This document shows positions 1-9,639 of a DNA stretch of 64,000 nucleotides, piece by piece. The DNA lies in contig VWZS01000547.1 of assembly GCA_013397075.1 (NCBI GenBank), positions 62,240-126,239 on the forward strand. The letters run 5' to 3'. The notes under the pieces were generated by a model, which saw only the letters and a program-made list of their open reading frames with translations, searched no databases and had not been told where the DNA came from. The translations under genes were made by a program, and so were the position numbers. The DNA is from Rhabdornis inornatus (Eukaryota > Chordata > Aves > Passeriformes > Rhabdornithidae). The stretch's first letter is position 1. Each line of letters begins with the position of its first letter.

Positions 1-32
1 TGGAAATATTTAACTGAAAAGAACTGCCTTAC

Positions 33-177
33 CTGTGCAATAAACTCTCTTGGCAACTGTTCCCATGATAATGCTGGTAATTCCAGTGCCACCCCCAAGC
101 TCCAGCACAGAGCAACACCTGAACGTGTCCCTTTTAAAGAGAATGTAATCAGCCAGAAGGAAGGCAGCACGCCAGAC
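33..177 (-). CDS. METTL22: METTL22 coding exon with SAM-binding motif I (partial gene)
   Basis: METTL22 is a class I, seven-beta-strand SAM-dependent protein lysine methyltransferase; the human enzyme is reported to methylate the DNA/RNA-binding protein KIN17. Seen here: an acceptor CAG at 180-178, then an exon starting in phase 0 with residues QVWRAAFLLADYILFKRD (Q from the previous exon). Next comes the motif I strand and glycine-rich loop VLELGGGTG, which binds SAM, and the exon ends after RVYCT. The donor GTAAGG begins at 32. The 145-bp length leaves phase 1, as expected if the next codon is the conserved acidic residue of motif II. The rest of the catalytic domain lies left of the window. 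Order and phase agree with the three exons to the right. Identification is by recall of the human protein and is very likely right. Confidence 0.93.
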
Positions 178-261
178 CTGGGGACAAGGGAACACTTAAA
201 AGTGAGTCAGTTCTGAAGCACATTCCAAGAAAATCAAAATACTACAAGGCAGAACACGTAC

Positions 262-302
262 TTGTTTACCAACGTCTTCTAAGGGGGTTGCCATAGTGTG
301 TT
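262..302 (-). CDS. METTL22: METTL22 short coding exon (41 bp)
   Basis: This is a small exon of 41 bp. The acceptor CACAG ends at 303 and the donor GTACGT begins at 261. It enters in phase 1 (one base carried from the exon at 656-1006) and reads HTMATPLEDVGKQ after a split Glu codon, then leaves in phase 0 straight into VWRAAFLL of the next exon. The peptide matches the linker just before the methyltransferase fold of human METTL22 as I remember it, almost residue for residue. Only 84 bp of intron separates it from the next exon. Confidence 0.92.
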
Positions 303-655
303 CTGTGAAAATGAGCAGAAAATAATTATCTCAAAATTGTTCAAATCAAGTCCCACAGTGGCATGTTTGAAGCTAAGGCTGTTTCCCTTTCAAATACAGA
401 ACTAAACACTCTTCACTCTATAGAATAATGCCAAACACCCACTCTAAGGAGCACTGAGTTTCCCACGGTATACAACTGCCCAAATCACTTCCAGAGAAAA
501 AAGGTAATTTTTTATTTGCAATATCACAGTATTGTGTTCATTATTTTCTTTCACTTAACAAACTGCTGTTCCATTTCTAAAGAAAACCTATTTTTCTTTC
601 GTTTTACAGAAACCTATTTGCCACATTTCTCCCTGACTGAAAATGTATTATTTAC
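303..655 (-). other. METTL22: METTL22 intron (353 bp)
   Basis: This intron lies between the 656-1006 exon (donor GGTAAA) and the 41-bp exon (acceptor CACAG). It is AT-rich with pyrimidine runs. I see no repeat or further exon in it. Confidence 0.85.
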
Positions 656-1006
656 CTATTTTAACAACATCACTGCAAGTGCACTCCTGCTCTTCATCTT
701 CAAAAGCATCTTCTTTCCCTTTCATCAGAATTACAGGACACACTATATCCCTCAAAAGATCCTCTGCTTGCAAATCAGAGGCACTTCGAGGCCTTCTGAC
801 CACTTCAAGGTCTCCATCATCATCTAGCAGTGCTTCTACTCCTTCACTATTTAATTCTCCCTCTTTTTCTATGTTACTCCTGTCCTTGTCACACAGTTCA
901 TCTCCACTTCTGCACTGGTGTTCTCTTCCTGTGGTAACTTCTCTCACGTGTTTCCCAGATGCCAAATCTTCTGTGCTCCAAAGGAGTTTGAAATATGACA
1001 GGAATA
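656..1006 (-). CDS. METTL22: METTL22 N-terminal acidic-region exon
   Basis: This 351-bp exon has its acceptor TTACAG at 1012-1007 and donor GGTAAA at 656-654. It starts in phase 1: the G left by the upstream exon plus TA gives Val, then FLSYFKLLWS, which is nearly the human METTL22 sequence at this position. The middle part is hydrophilic and poorly conserved. It is followed by an acidic run LLDDDGDLEVVRRPRSASD, close to the human DEDGDLDVVRRPR segment, and ends DVVKI with one base over. This N-terminal part precedes the catalytic fold; its function is not established. The frame is open throughout, with no sign of a pseudogene. Confidence 0.93.
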
Positions 1007-2167
1007 CTGTAAGAACACAGTGTAGGGGGGAAAGGTTAAACACCAGGTGAGGCAGAATCTGTGCACAACTACAACATGCATGAAATTTTGGTATGCATTA
1101 CATGTATTAAAAATCTATAGAGTAAAAAATTATACAGGTAACTTGAAATACAGTTTTATTTGCTACGAAGAAATACTTCTGTTATTAAGTTCTGTCAGCA
1201 GAAATTATGGAAGCACTTTCACAGTCCACTAGCTGACTCAGCATCTGCCACAACAGCCACAACAGGCACATTCACGTGATTTAGTAATATCAGTTTTAAC
1301 TATCGGTAGGATTTTGACCTGAACAGGGTCAAAATTATTATTAATTTCTTTGTCAGGCCTACTTTGATAATTTTTCACATTGTCATACACCAGAACAGCT
1401 GCAGAAGTTACTCTTTTTATGCCACAACTGGGTTTGAAAAGACAATTAATACTTCTGTCACAGCAGGACTTTTGTACAGAACATTTTGCCAGCAGCTGCA
1501 AGGTCAGTTCCCTTGACAACTTTATAACAACCTACAAGCTGGCAATCAGCCAGGGGCATTTGCCAACTCATTTCGTCTATAGCCTTGACTCTTCAAATTC
1601 TATGTCAGTTAAAGCCATTGGTATTTTGAATTTTCGTGTTGACATTTTTTCTGAGGCAAACACCTCCCCAACCACCACAAAACCCAAAGAAAGCTGTTAT
1701 GCTCCCCTGGAATAAATGGCAAACCATCACATAAACATTTAATTAAATTTGATAAATTAATTATGGATAGTTCATATTTTAAACTTAAGTTATGCTATTT
1801 AAAACTCCGGGGTTCTCACCTTTTGTCTGTGTGTAAGAAACATCACAAACTTATTTTTAATCATGATTCCCAAAGTGCTATATTGACACTATTGCTCAAT
1901 GAACAAATACATTAAATTAAACCTGCAAGTGAGTAAATTTGGTAATTTAATTTTTAAGACAGGCTGTCTACAAGTCTTCATTTCTGGAGTTAATTTCATG
2001 AGGAGAACACAGCTAGCCCTCTTTCTAAAGACTGAGTAGGAGGTGGTTTTAATTATAACTGGAATAAAATATGTAACTATTACTGTCCATCACTTAGAGG
2101 AGTATTCAGCCTTCCAAAGGTATGAGTACAGGTAAAGTAGAACTCCAGCAGTGTCAGCACCCATTAC
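1007..2167 (-). other. METTL22: METTL22 intron (1161 bp)
   Basis: This intron runs from the donor GTAATG at 2167 to the acceptor ending at 1007. It is mostly AT-rich single-copy-looking sequence. An open frame across 1380-1715 resembles no protein I know. I see no CR1, LTR or tandem repeat in it. Confidence 0.85.
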
Positions 2168-2297
2168 CTGGCTGTCCAACTGCATTCAGTCGTACCATGA
2201 GGTGTCTTTTGCTTGGGCAGTGCAAGTGAACATCCGACAGCACAGTGTCACTTCTGAACGTGGGGTTATCCATGTCCTTCTCTGCTGAATCTACCAT
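2168..2297 (-). CDS. METTL22: METTL22 first coding exon (start codon)
   Basis: This exon encodes the N-terminus MVDSAEKDMDNPTF, then RSDTVLSDVH and HLMVRLNAVGQP, ending one base into the next codon at donor GTAATG (2167). The segment TFRSDTVLSDVH is strongly conserved in METTL22. I place the start at the ATG at 2297, because the human protein also carries about nine residues before an internal Met followed by acidic D-[EN]-x-TF. The second ATG at 2273 has a good context (G at -3, G at +4) and could be used instead. A further in-frame ATG at 2357 would add MAALQKGLFEHC, which looks less likely. Confidence 0.9.
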
Positions 2298-2500
2298 GGG
2301 CTGCTGGTGAGAGGAGCACCTGCAGTGCTCAAACAGTCCCTTCTGCAGTGCTGCCACAAAGGCATTCCATTCTCTTCCATGTACAAGTGTCCAGTAATGG
2401 TTTTGCTCACCAAGGGAACTTTAGGATGTCGTTTCTGAGAAGGTGTGATCATGCCAGCTCCACCATGCTCCAAGACAAGTTACTCATCAGGATATTCAAC
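2298..2500 (-). other. METTL22: METTL22 5'UTR part of the first coding exon, with upstream ORF
   Basis: On the minus strand, a pyrimidine-rich tract ending TTTTAG (2506-2501) makes a plausible acceptor, so this exon probably runs 2500-2168 with the 5' part untranslated. It contains an upstream ATG at 2473 opening a 60-codon frame in another phase, which stops at 2291, a few bases past the proposed main start at 2297. An overlapping upstream ORF of this kind could lower translation of METTL22. Both the acceptor and the uORF effect are inferred. Confidence 0.5.
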
Positions 2501-2881
2501 CTAAAACCAAACACAGGCAGCTTTTAGTGGTAGCCTGACACTGTCTGAACATTGCTCCAGCAGTATTTCAGAAGATAAAAAACAGATGACACTGTTCAAT
2601 GAAGCAGCAATGCTCCAAGGCTCTCTTTTACAGAATCCTCACATATATACCTGTTAGTAGTTCAGTGGCAGCCACTGTGTATTTTAGGAAGAGCTACTAA
2701 TTTGCTTATGTTACAAACAACCTCTCCTGAAAAAAAACAAAAGTTACCATGACTGCACAGAATTACAATGCTTAATCAGGGTCTTCAAAGGGAATAAAGC
2801 TACTTCCTGTGTTGGCATTAACATCCTGAATAATTATGCTAAATTTGCTATTATCCAGCTGTACTTGAACAAGATCAGTGA

Positions 2882-3283
2882 ATGGTTCAGGCTGGAAGAA
2901 ACCACAGTGGCTCATCCGGTCCCACCTGCCTGCTCAGCAGGGTCATTCTGGAGCACAGGATCGTCTCCAGGTGCTCTGGAATATCTCCAGTGAGGGAGAC
3001 TCCATACTCTTTGTGAACAATCTGTCCCAGTGCTCGGTCCCTGCACGGGGAAGTTCTTCCTCATGTTCAGGTGGAGCTTCCAGGGCATCAGTTCCTGCCC
3101 ATTGCTCCTACCCCATGGCTGGGCCTCAGGGAGCAGAGCCCGGCCCCTGCTCTGAGCCCTCCCTTTGATGTTTTACACATTAAGAAGGACCCCCCCAGTC
3201 ATCTCTTCCCAATTTCAGCCCTTCCTCCTAAGAGAGATGCTCCATACCCGTGATCAACTTAGTAGCTCCCTGCTGGACCATCA
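2882..3283 (-). repeat. CR1 LINE 3' fragment, minus orientation
   Basis: The stretch follows the standard avian CR1 3' region read backwards. The modules, in order, are: a GGCTGGAAGAAACCACAG-type opening, GGATCGTCTCCAGG, the phrase about early termination TCCAGTGAGGGAGACTCC, CCAGTGCTCGGTCCCTG, GGGGAAGTTCTTCCTCATG, and an end at CTCCCTGCTGGACCATC. It is diverged and 5'-truncated, as most bird CR1 copies are. It sits in the METTL22 first intron. Open frames inside it (2878-3253) are remnants, not genes. Confidence 0.8.
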
Positions 3284-3359
3284 TACATAGATATCCACAT
3301 GCAAAACTCTCCAGTCTTTAGAAGCAGTCTCTGTATCTGTAGCTGTGCAGTTCTGCTCA

Positions 3360-4270
3360 CTTCTGCCGGCTCCAAACCTGCCCTTTCCCGGCGGAATTGG
3401 GACCCACTGGAGCCTCCGCGGGGCTCAGCGCGGCCGGGGCAAGGATCCACGGGCACGGGGCGGCCTATCCTGTGTCCCCACAGTGAAACCCGCCTGTCTT
3501 GTGTCCCCACAGTGAAACCTGCCTGTCCTGTGTCCCCACAGTGAGACAGACCCGCCTGTCCTGTGTCCCCACGGTGAAACCCACCTGTCCTGTGTCCCCA
3601 CGATGAGACAGACCCGCCTGTCCTGTGTCCCCACAGTGAGACAGACCCGCCTGTCCTGTGTCCCCATAGTGAGACAGACCCGCCTGTCCTGTGTCCCCAC
3701 GGTGAGACAGAGCCGCCTGTCCTGTGTCCCCATAGTGAAACCTGCCTGTTCTGTGTCCCCACGGCCGGACCCGCCCGTCCCGCGAACCTCCGGTAGAACC
3801 CGCGTTCCCCGCTCCGCTCCCACCTCTCCCCTTTCCCCCTCTCCGGTCCCACCTCTTCCCTCTCCGGCCCCACCTCTCTCCTTTTCCCCGCTCCGGCCCC
3901 GCATCTCCCATTCCCCTCTCCGGTCCCACCCCTCCCTTTTACCCGCTCTGGTCCCACCTCTCCCCTGTCCTCTTTTCCCCTCTCCGGCCCCACCTGTCCC
4001 GTTGCCCGCTCCGTTCCCGTTCCGCTCCGTGTCCCCGCTGTCGCGGCGGTCCTGGCGGTTCCTTCCGGCTCCTTCCGCTGACGCCGCTGCCCTGCGGTCC
4101 CCGCGGGTGCTGCGGGCCGTGCGGTGCCCCTGTGCCCGCCCGTCGCCTGTCTTTGGGAATTACCCAGCACTAAAACCTGCCCGGGGAGGCGGGCAAAGGC
4201 AGCGGCAGCAGCGCGGTTCAGGCTGGAGCATCCGCAGGCCTTGCTCGGAGTTTCAACACGCGTTTCCTAC
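3360..4270 (-). promoter_or_regulatory. METTL22: CpG island, probable METTL22 promoter and untranslated first exon
   Basis: GC content and CpG density rise sharply from about 3370 and peak at 4000-4240 (GCGGCGG, GCGGCAGCAGCGCGG and CCCCGCGGGTGC strings), then fall at about 4280. It lies upstream of the METTL22 start on the right side for a minus-strand promoter. I see no TATA box, which is normal for a housekeeping CpG promoter. The transcription start and first donor cannot be fixed from sequence alone. Long open frames here on both strands follow from GC richness and the minisatellite. Confidence 0.65.
3466..3764. repeat. Minisatellite, 29/33-bp units, about 10 copies
   Basis: A tandem array built on the core CCTGTCCTGTGTCCCCAC. 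Spacers alternate between a short form (AGTGAAACC-type, 29-bp unit) and a longer form with an extra four bases (AGTGAGACAGACC-type, 33-bp unit). About ten core copies are present, with scattered single-base differences and a decayed right edge near 3764. It lies in the proximal METTL22 CpG island. Confidence 0.88.
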
Positions 4271-4279
4271 TCGCGTTCT

Positions 4280-6370
4280 TTTATTAATTGTTTTTAGCGT
4301 CACTTGCCCTGTCTCGGTTCATCTGTAATTCCATGCAAAATCTACAAACGGTTTGAAAACAAAGTGGGAAAACCTCTGCATAGGCAAATAGGCGTTTCTT
4401 CCTTAGTCCAGGTAATGTCAGAATTCCAGTACCACCGTAAGATTAGCTGAAGCAACAGCTGTTCACTTGTTTGGGGTACTGGGGGTTTAGTTGTTCAATT
4501 CTGTAGAGTTTTTAGTTACATATAAACCAGGTGAAATAAACAAGACCGAGTTAAGCATTGAGTGGGAACATCATAACCAGAGTCTTTGGGAGGCTTTAAC
4601 AACATAACAGCATTAGACCACCAGATTTTAGTATCTACATTTTGGACCATGGTGTCTTAGGCAGTCATTTCCCAGCTGAGCTCATCCACAGTGAGAGCTG
4701 GCTGCTGTGTGCTCAGTCTGTGAGTGCAGATGGGCACAGGACACCTCAGCAGCTGGACCAGCCCTCTGTGCACCATCACAGACAGAGGTGCGCTCCAAAC
4801 TCCCATCTCTACTCTAGTTCACCTCCTTGGCAAGTCTGCTGGGGCTATTGAAGTTGTTTTATCTTTCACCAGGAGGATCTTATTCAAAAGTGGGCATTTA
4901 CATATTAATTACTCGTCATATGATGCTAATGTCAATTGCTATACATGATCCTTGTATTTTTCTGGAGTAGTAGGAAGCATTAGTCAATGCTTTAAAAAAC
5001 CTTGGAATGTAATTTAGAGTCTATATCTATTTCTATATCTATTTCTCCTCATCATCTACCTCCCTCAACAAAGACATTAATATTTATTAATATATTAATA
5101 TAAAATAATTATTAAATAATGAAATAATCTTTCCCTATTTTTACCATCAAGAGTTTTGAGTGGCAATGAAATTGAAAACACAGAAGCCATTCAGATATCT
5201 CATTGCAGTTTCTGTGGGGAATTCTGTTGGATGAATATCTGAAAAAAATGCTTTGGAGATTTGTTCTCCTTTTATCTGGCTCTTGTGAAAGGGCAGAACA
5301 TTATTTTACTTCCCTTGGTGATACACTGCCACATAAATTATTACTGCAGTGTCTCTCTCTGCTGCATGTTCCTCACTGCTATGGAGTGCTAAGCAGGCAA
5401 AGCAGATTATATTTCTCACAAAATCTCACCAGTCTGCAGCAAGAGGCACTTAATGGTACACAGGCTTAGTATAATTGGAGGAGTAGCTGAAAAACTGCAT
5501 TACATGGGGAATTTTAAACACAAAGGTGCATTACATGAGAAATGGAGCTGCTGCAATTGCTTTTCTAAGAAATGTTGATACCTTGTTTCATATATGAGAA
5601 ATATTTGGGCAAAGCAGGAATATCTGGTGGCTGCAGAAGGTCTTTGGCCACAGATGTTTTAATGTGGGTGATAGTGGAAATTGTTTAGGGAGCTGCAGTT
5701 TCTGTGCTACACACAAGAGGGCTTCGGCAGCAAATCCCTGAGATGTGCCTCTTTTTAAAGGATGCACCTCAGTTACATTTCCTGTCTTCTTCACAGCCAT
5801 ATGACCTAGGAATTTGTTTAAATTTACCTCACATGCCAGACAATTTTACCAAGGTTTAATTGCTTGTTTGAAAGGATGAATTGGCCCTGTTTCACCATTG
5901 ATCAAGTACCGAGAAGTTGCCTGTGCTGGTTGCTTCAGGAAATCCCCCTTTGAATTCAATGTCATGTGTTGACACTCCATGGGGGTTTTTTGGCAGATCA
6001 GGTAATACTGAGTAAAAATCAGACATTGTATGTCTTGTAGTCTCTTATCAGAGATGAATTGTCACTGGTCAGTCTTTTTTAAAATTCGTTGCAGGTTGTG
6101 ACTCTTCAAAACTGGATGCATACAAGTGCATGATAAAAAGATTAAATCTGAGACGGAATAGCCCAATCTCAGATCAACCAGCCAATAGTTACTAATTTCC
6201 AAGGGCAGCGAATCTGAAAATTGTAATTGTGTATATTGTCTAATAGCTTTTCTCTTTTGAACCACAGGGGAAGTAATTGTGGTAAGTTTAAAAGAACAAT
6301 AAACTCCAGAATCCCATTAGCTTTACTGGAAGGTTGAATGGTAAAACTGTGTTTGAATTTAATTCTTCAT
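4280..6370. other. Intergenic sequence between the two promoters, left part
   Basis: No gene recognised. It contains an AT-rich tract with TTAATATATTAA-type strings around 5080-5130. The open frames at 4642-4948 and 5203-5469 have no recognisable domain and no splice context I trust. Confidence 0.6.
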
Positions 6371-6372
6371 CC

Positions 6373-6463
6373 AACAACAACAACAAAAAAAAACCCAAAA
6401 AAACCCCCCCACAAACAAACAAACAAACAAAAAGCCACACCCCCCCCCAAAAAAAAACCAGGA
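6373..6463. repeat. Low-complexity A/C-rich tract
   Basis: Runs of CAA, A, C and CAAA units follow one another: (CAA)n, poly-A, poly-C, then (ACAA)n. This is a simple-sequence region prone to sequencing and polymerase error. Confidence 0.85.
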
Positions 6464-8640
6464 GGAAAAAAGTGATATTTCCTGGAAAAGGACTGTGAAT
6501 GACATTAGGTGTGTTGATTGTGCTTGTTGCCATGGCAGTAATCAATTACAGTCATTGGTGGACACTTGCACTGGCTGGCTTTCCTACAGTCAGGTGGGTA
6601 AACATTGTGAGAATCCCTCCCTTCTTCAGTTTACAAAGACTCTACTTCTGGTAATGCAGTCACCTCTTCACAAATGCAGACAGGGCAGAGGAAATGAAAT
6701 AAAGGAACAATAGGGAAAATGGAGGAATTCAGTGGGATTCTGCTGCACCTGAACAGCAAAGGTTCAGAACAGTTGACAAGGAACTGCCCTGGAGATGCAT
6801 TTTACCTGGGAGAAGTCCTGGGAAGCAAAGCTGTTGATTCCCAGAGCACAATGCCCTTTGAATCCTCCAGCACCCAGGTAACCCTGCACACAGAACAGAG
6901 AGGGTAAAAGTTACTTACACAAGCTTTGCCATGCTCAGCCTGGAAGAGACTGATAATTTTGCTGCATCACACTCTGGGGACTAATAACTGACTGCAACTT
7001 TGAGAGCATATTCTGAATTATCTTTGTTATTCTGAGCAGCAGATTGACGTTGGCAGATGCAACTAACACTTAGTCTACACAAAGCAGTGTTCCTTCTCCA
7101 CAAAGCTAAGTCTAGATTAAAATTTTGGATCTTTTATGCTAAAGATCCTAGTTTAACATTCTAAGACCTCAGGAAATTGAAACTGAGTCTCTAGAGAAAC
7201 TAATTTGTACTACTGGCTTTTCCCTTTCATTATAAACATTTCCCAGTGAATACATGAGATTGTTTTGTTAACTATGTTTTTAGTTTTCTGACTTTGCAGG
7301 AATTATTTGTTCCCTAGCATGGGAATGAATGCCTAAGAAAATTATGTTGATGTCGAAATTAAACCTTTATGTAGAGTTGATTTATTCTTGATATAAATGT
7401 TTGTCATCAGAGCCTGGTCAAAAAAAGGATCTGAGGTTTGGAGGCTCTAACTTACGAGGTTTACTGTAAAGTTAGTCTAGATAGACTCTACAAGGACCTT
7501 CACACATCTCGATGGCTAAAATAGATTATATAGTAATGTTTCTAGAGATTAGCACATGTACAAACTTTGTGGGCCCCAAGATTAGAACAAAAACTCTTCA
7601 AGACACAGAGTATCACTGATAAGCATCTCGTACAACACCTGATTAACAGCTTGTACCCAACTGGGTTAAATGCTCCTGCAGTTTTATACCCTTTGCTTTC
7701 CCTTGGATTTAACTGGGAGATGACAGTGGCGGATCGTTGCAGGGGTGTGATGATTCAGGTGTATGAGTGCCTCTGGTTCAGATTTATGAGAAGAGAACTG
7801 ATAAAACCTCTGGCTAAGACATGGTAATTTTGGGGCTAATTTAAACTTTCAAGTAACTCTGCACATGTAGTTGGAAAAAAGAGACAAGCTTGAGATCCCA
7901 GTTAAGACTGGTGCCCCAAGGCTTGTTCATTTTGTCTCAGGGCATTAGTTAGTCTAACAAAATATTTCACTTTGCTTCATTAACTTTGTTAATGAAGCAA
8001 AGTGAAATGTTTTGTTAGACTAACTAATCACCCAAACTAAATCACCCAAACATTGCGAGGGAGATAGCAGCTGCCTGGTTTGTGGAATTGCAGAGGCATT
8101 TTCGCAGATTACAAATACAACTTGGAGATGTGAGAAATAGATGGCAAGAGCTCAGAAAAATGCTATAGCTGCTTAACAGTGTATTCCTGAATATAAAGAC
8201 TTATATTCCCAGCCATATACACCTTTCAGTAGTTTTGCAGAGCAAAATGTGGTCTGTAGTATTGATGATTACTGTGTTTATTTAGACACTCTCTCAAGGA
8301 AAATGTTCCTTTTAACTAATCCTACTGCTGAAACCCTACTGGTTCCTGATAGCTTGTTGCCATGGGTGGGTAATGATGTCACACATTCTGCCCAGTGTCC
8401 ATGCCAGAAAATAAATGAGAATGACTTTTTTAATTACTCAGAGTTACTTAGCAATTCCCTGGAAGGCCTGTAGTGAATTACAAGGAAGAAAACAAGATGC
8501 CCCATTGACCCTACCTGCACAGTATCTTTATGCCAGTGAAGAGATGCAGTAAAACACTAGAGTAAATTCTCTGGAGGTTTGAAAACAAGGTTCTATTACT
8601 GAAATTCACTTTGTTACTCAACAGATTTCAGCGGGCTGAA
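6464..8640. other. Intergenic sequence, right part
   Basis: No gene is recognised. Apart from the fold-back at 7944-8028, I see no repeat family. The 7567-7827 and 8249-8473 open frames have no family resemblance. Confidence 0.6.
7944..8028. repeat. Near-perfect inverted repeat, 41-bp arms, 3-base loop
   Basis: The left arm at 7944-7984 and the right arm at 7988-8028 are reverse complements except for one position (TATT in the left arm against the complement of ATGT in the right), separated by TTT. A transcript would fold into a 41-bp stem with an almost absent loop. No terminal-repeat transposon boundaries or target-site duplication are obvious. A fold-back from template switching, or a small palindromic element, are the main explanations. 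Confidence 0.9.
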
Positions 8641-8851
8641 GATGAGCAGGAGGCTGGGTGAAGTGTGGTTTTAGGGCTCACACATGAGCACCTTCGTGAC
8701 TATAGTTTCTGGAAGAGGGAGCTTGTGTCTTTCCGTCCATCGGTGACGCTGACGGGAAAATCATCCCGACAAGGGTACAGGCATCGCTGCACCAGGCAGT
8801 AAATGCCACGCTACTGCTTTCTCTCACACCCCCTTTCAAATTAGGTTAGAA

Positions 8852-9127
8852 CTGGCCTTTTGAGGTCGGCATCTGGCAGGCACAGAACAACAGGGAATCT
8901 CTTGTAAGTATACCAGAAAGGCTGCAGGAACACCAACCCTGTCTCTGCTCCCCAAACCTCGGCATCTGCTTCCTCCTCCCCTCAAAGACAGTGGTGTTTG
9001 GAACGAGGGAGCTTTCTGCCCTCCGAGGTGAGCCCATCCCGAAGCTGCCGGAGCGATCGGGGTCCCCATGCCCGTGTTTTTGACACGTTGTCCCTTTCCG
9101 TGAGGCACGCCCGATCGATCGCAGGGG
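8852..9127. repeat. First copy of a 276-bp exact duplication flanking TMEM114 exon 1
   Basis: The stretch begins CTGGCCTTTTGAGGTCGG and ends ATCGATCGCAGGGG, and recurs as far as I can read without a difference at 9279-9554. It is followed at once by a single N (9128). Exact identity plus N boundaries points to an assembly join rather than a biological duplication. Which copy is genuine cannot be told here; this one is continuous with upstream intergenic DNA. Confidence 0.92.
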
Positions 9128-9128
9128 N
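9128..9128. other. Single-base N, assembly join
   Basis: A lone N marks the left end of the exon 1 fragment, directly after the first 276-bp copy. Confidence 0.95.
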
Positions 9129-9277
9129 TGGGCGCGCTCTCCCTCTTCGTGGCCCTGGTGGGACTTTCGAGCTTCATCTTCCTCGTGGTGGCCATCGCGA
9201 CCGACTTCTGGTACATCATCGATGCCTCCAAGCTGGAGGCGTCCCGGAACGGCACGGACGCGCTCAGCTCGCACTCG
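9129..9277 (+). CDS. TMEM114: TMEM114 exon 1, truncated at both ends by assembly joins
   Basis: TMEM114 (also called claudin-26) is a four-pass membrane glycoprotein of the PMP22/EMP/claudin superfamily, linked in human to congenital cataract. The frame reads GALSLFVALVGL, SSFIFLVVAIATDFWYIID, then KLEASRNGTDALSSHS. This gives the first membrane helix, the conserved FWYIID at the start of the first extracellular loop, and an N-glycosylation sequon NGT. The human protein has about five residues before the Gly-Ala-Leu and a GLW-x-x-C motif after SSHS. Here both are missing: the start codon lies beyond the N at 9128 and the claudin-type GLW motif beyond the N at 9278. The piece ends without a donor site. 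The loop is about a dozen residues shorter than in human by my recollection. Confidence 0.9.
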
Positions 9278-9278
9278 N
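9278..9278. other. Single-base N, assembly join
   Basis: A lone N sits between the exon 1 fragment and the second 276-bp copy. It interrupts the TMEM114 frame just after SSHS. Confidence 0.95.
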
Positions 9279-9554
9279 CTGGCCTTTTGAGGTCGGCATC
9301 TGGCAGGCACAGAACAACAGGGAATCTCTTGTAAGTATACCAGAAAGGCTGCAGGAACACCAACCCTGTCTCTGCTCCCCAAACCTCGGCATCTGCTTCC
9401 TCCTCCCCTCAAAGACAGTGGTGTTTGGAACGAGGGAGCTTTCTGCCCTCCGAGGTGAGCCCATCCCGAAGCTGCCGGAGCGATCGGGGTCCCCATGCCC
9501 GTGTTTTTGACACGTTGTCCCTTTCCGTGAGGCACGCCCGATCGATCGCAGGGG
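9279..9554. repeat. Second copy of the 276-bp exact duplication
   Basis: Identical to 8852-9127, as far as I can compare, from CTGGCC to GCAGGGG, after which it runs on into CTCCGCGGGCGGGGG. Translating from the exon 1 fragment into it gives GLLRSASG, which does not match the expected GLW-x-x-C continuation. This supports an artificial junction. Confidence 0.92.
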
Positions 9555-9639
9555 CTCCGCGGGCGGGGGCTCGGCGGGGTCGGGGCTGGCGGCCGGGGAG
9601 CAGCGGGGTGTCTGTGCGGCCGGGCCGGGCCGGCGGCGG

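Noticed and set aside
3259..4170. 303-codon minus-strand frame (and overlapping frames of 154-241 codons)
   Set aside because: They translate the minisatellite and GC-rich promoter DNA into repeats of GHRTGGSVSLW and Gly/Arg-rich text, open in several frames at once. No coding signature.
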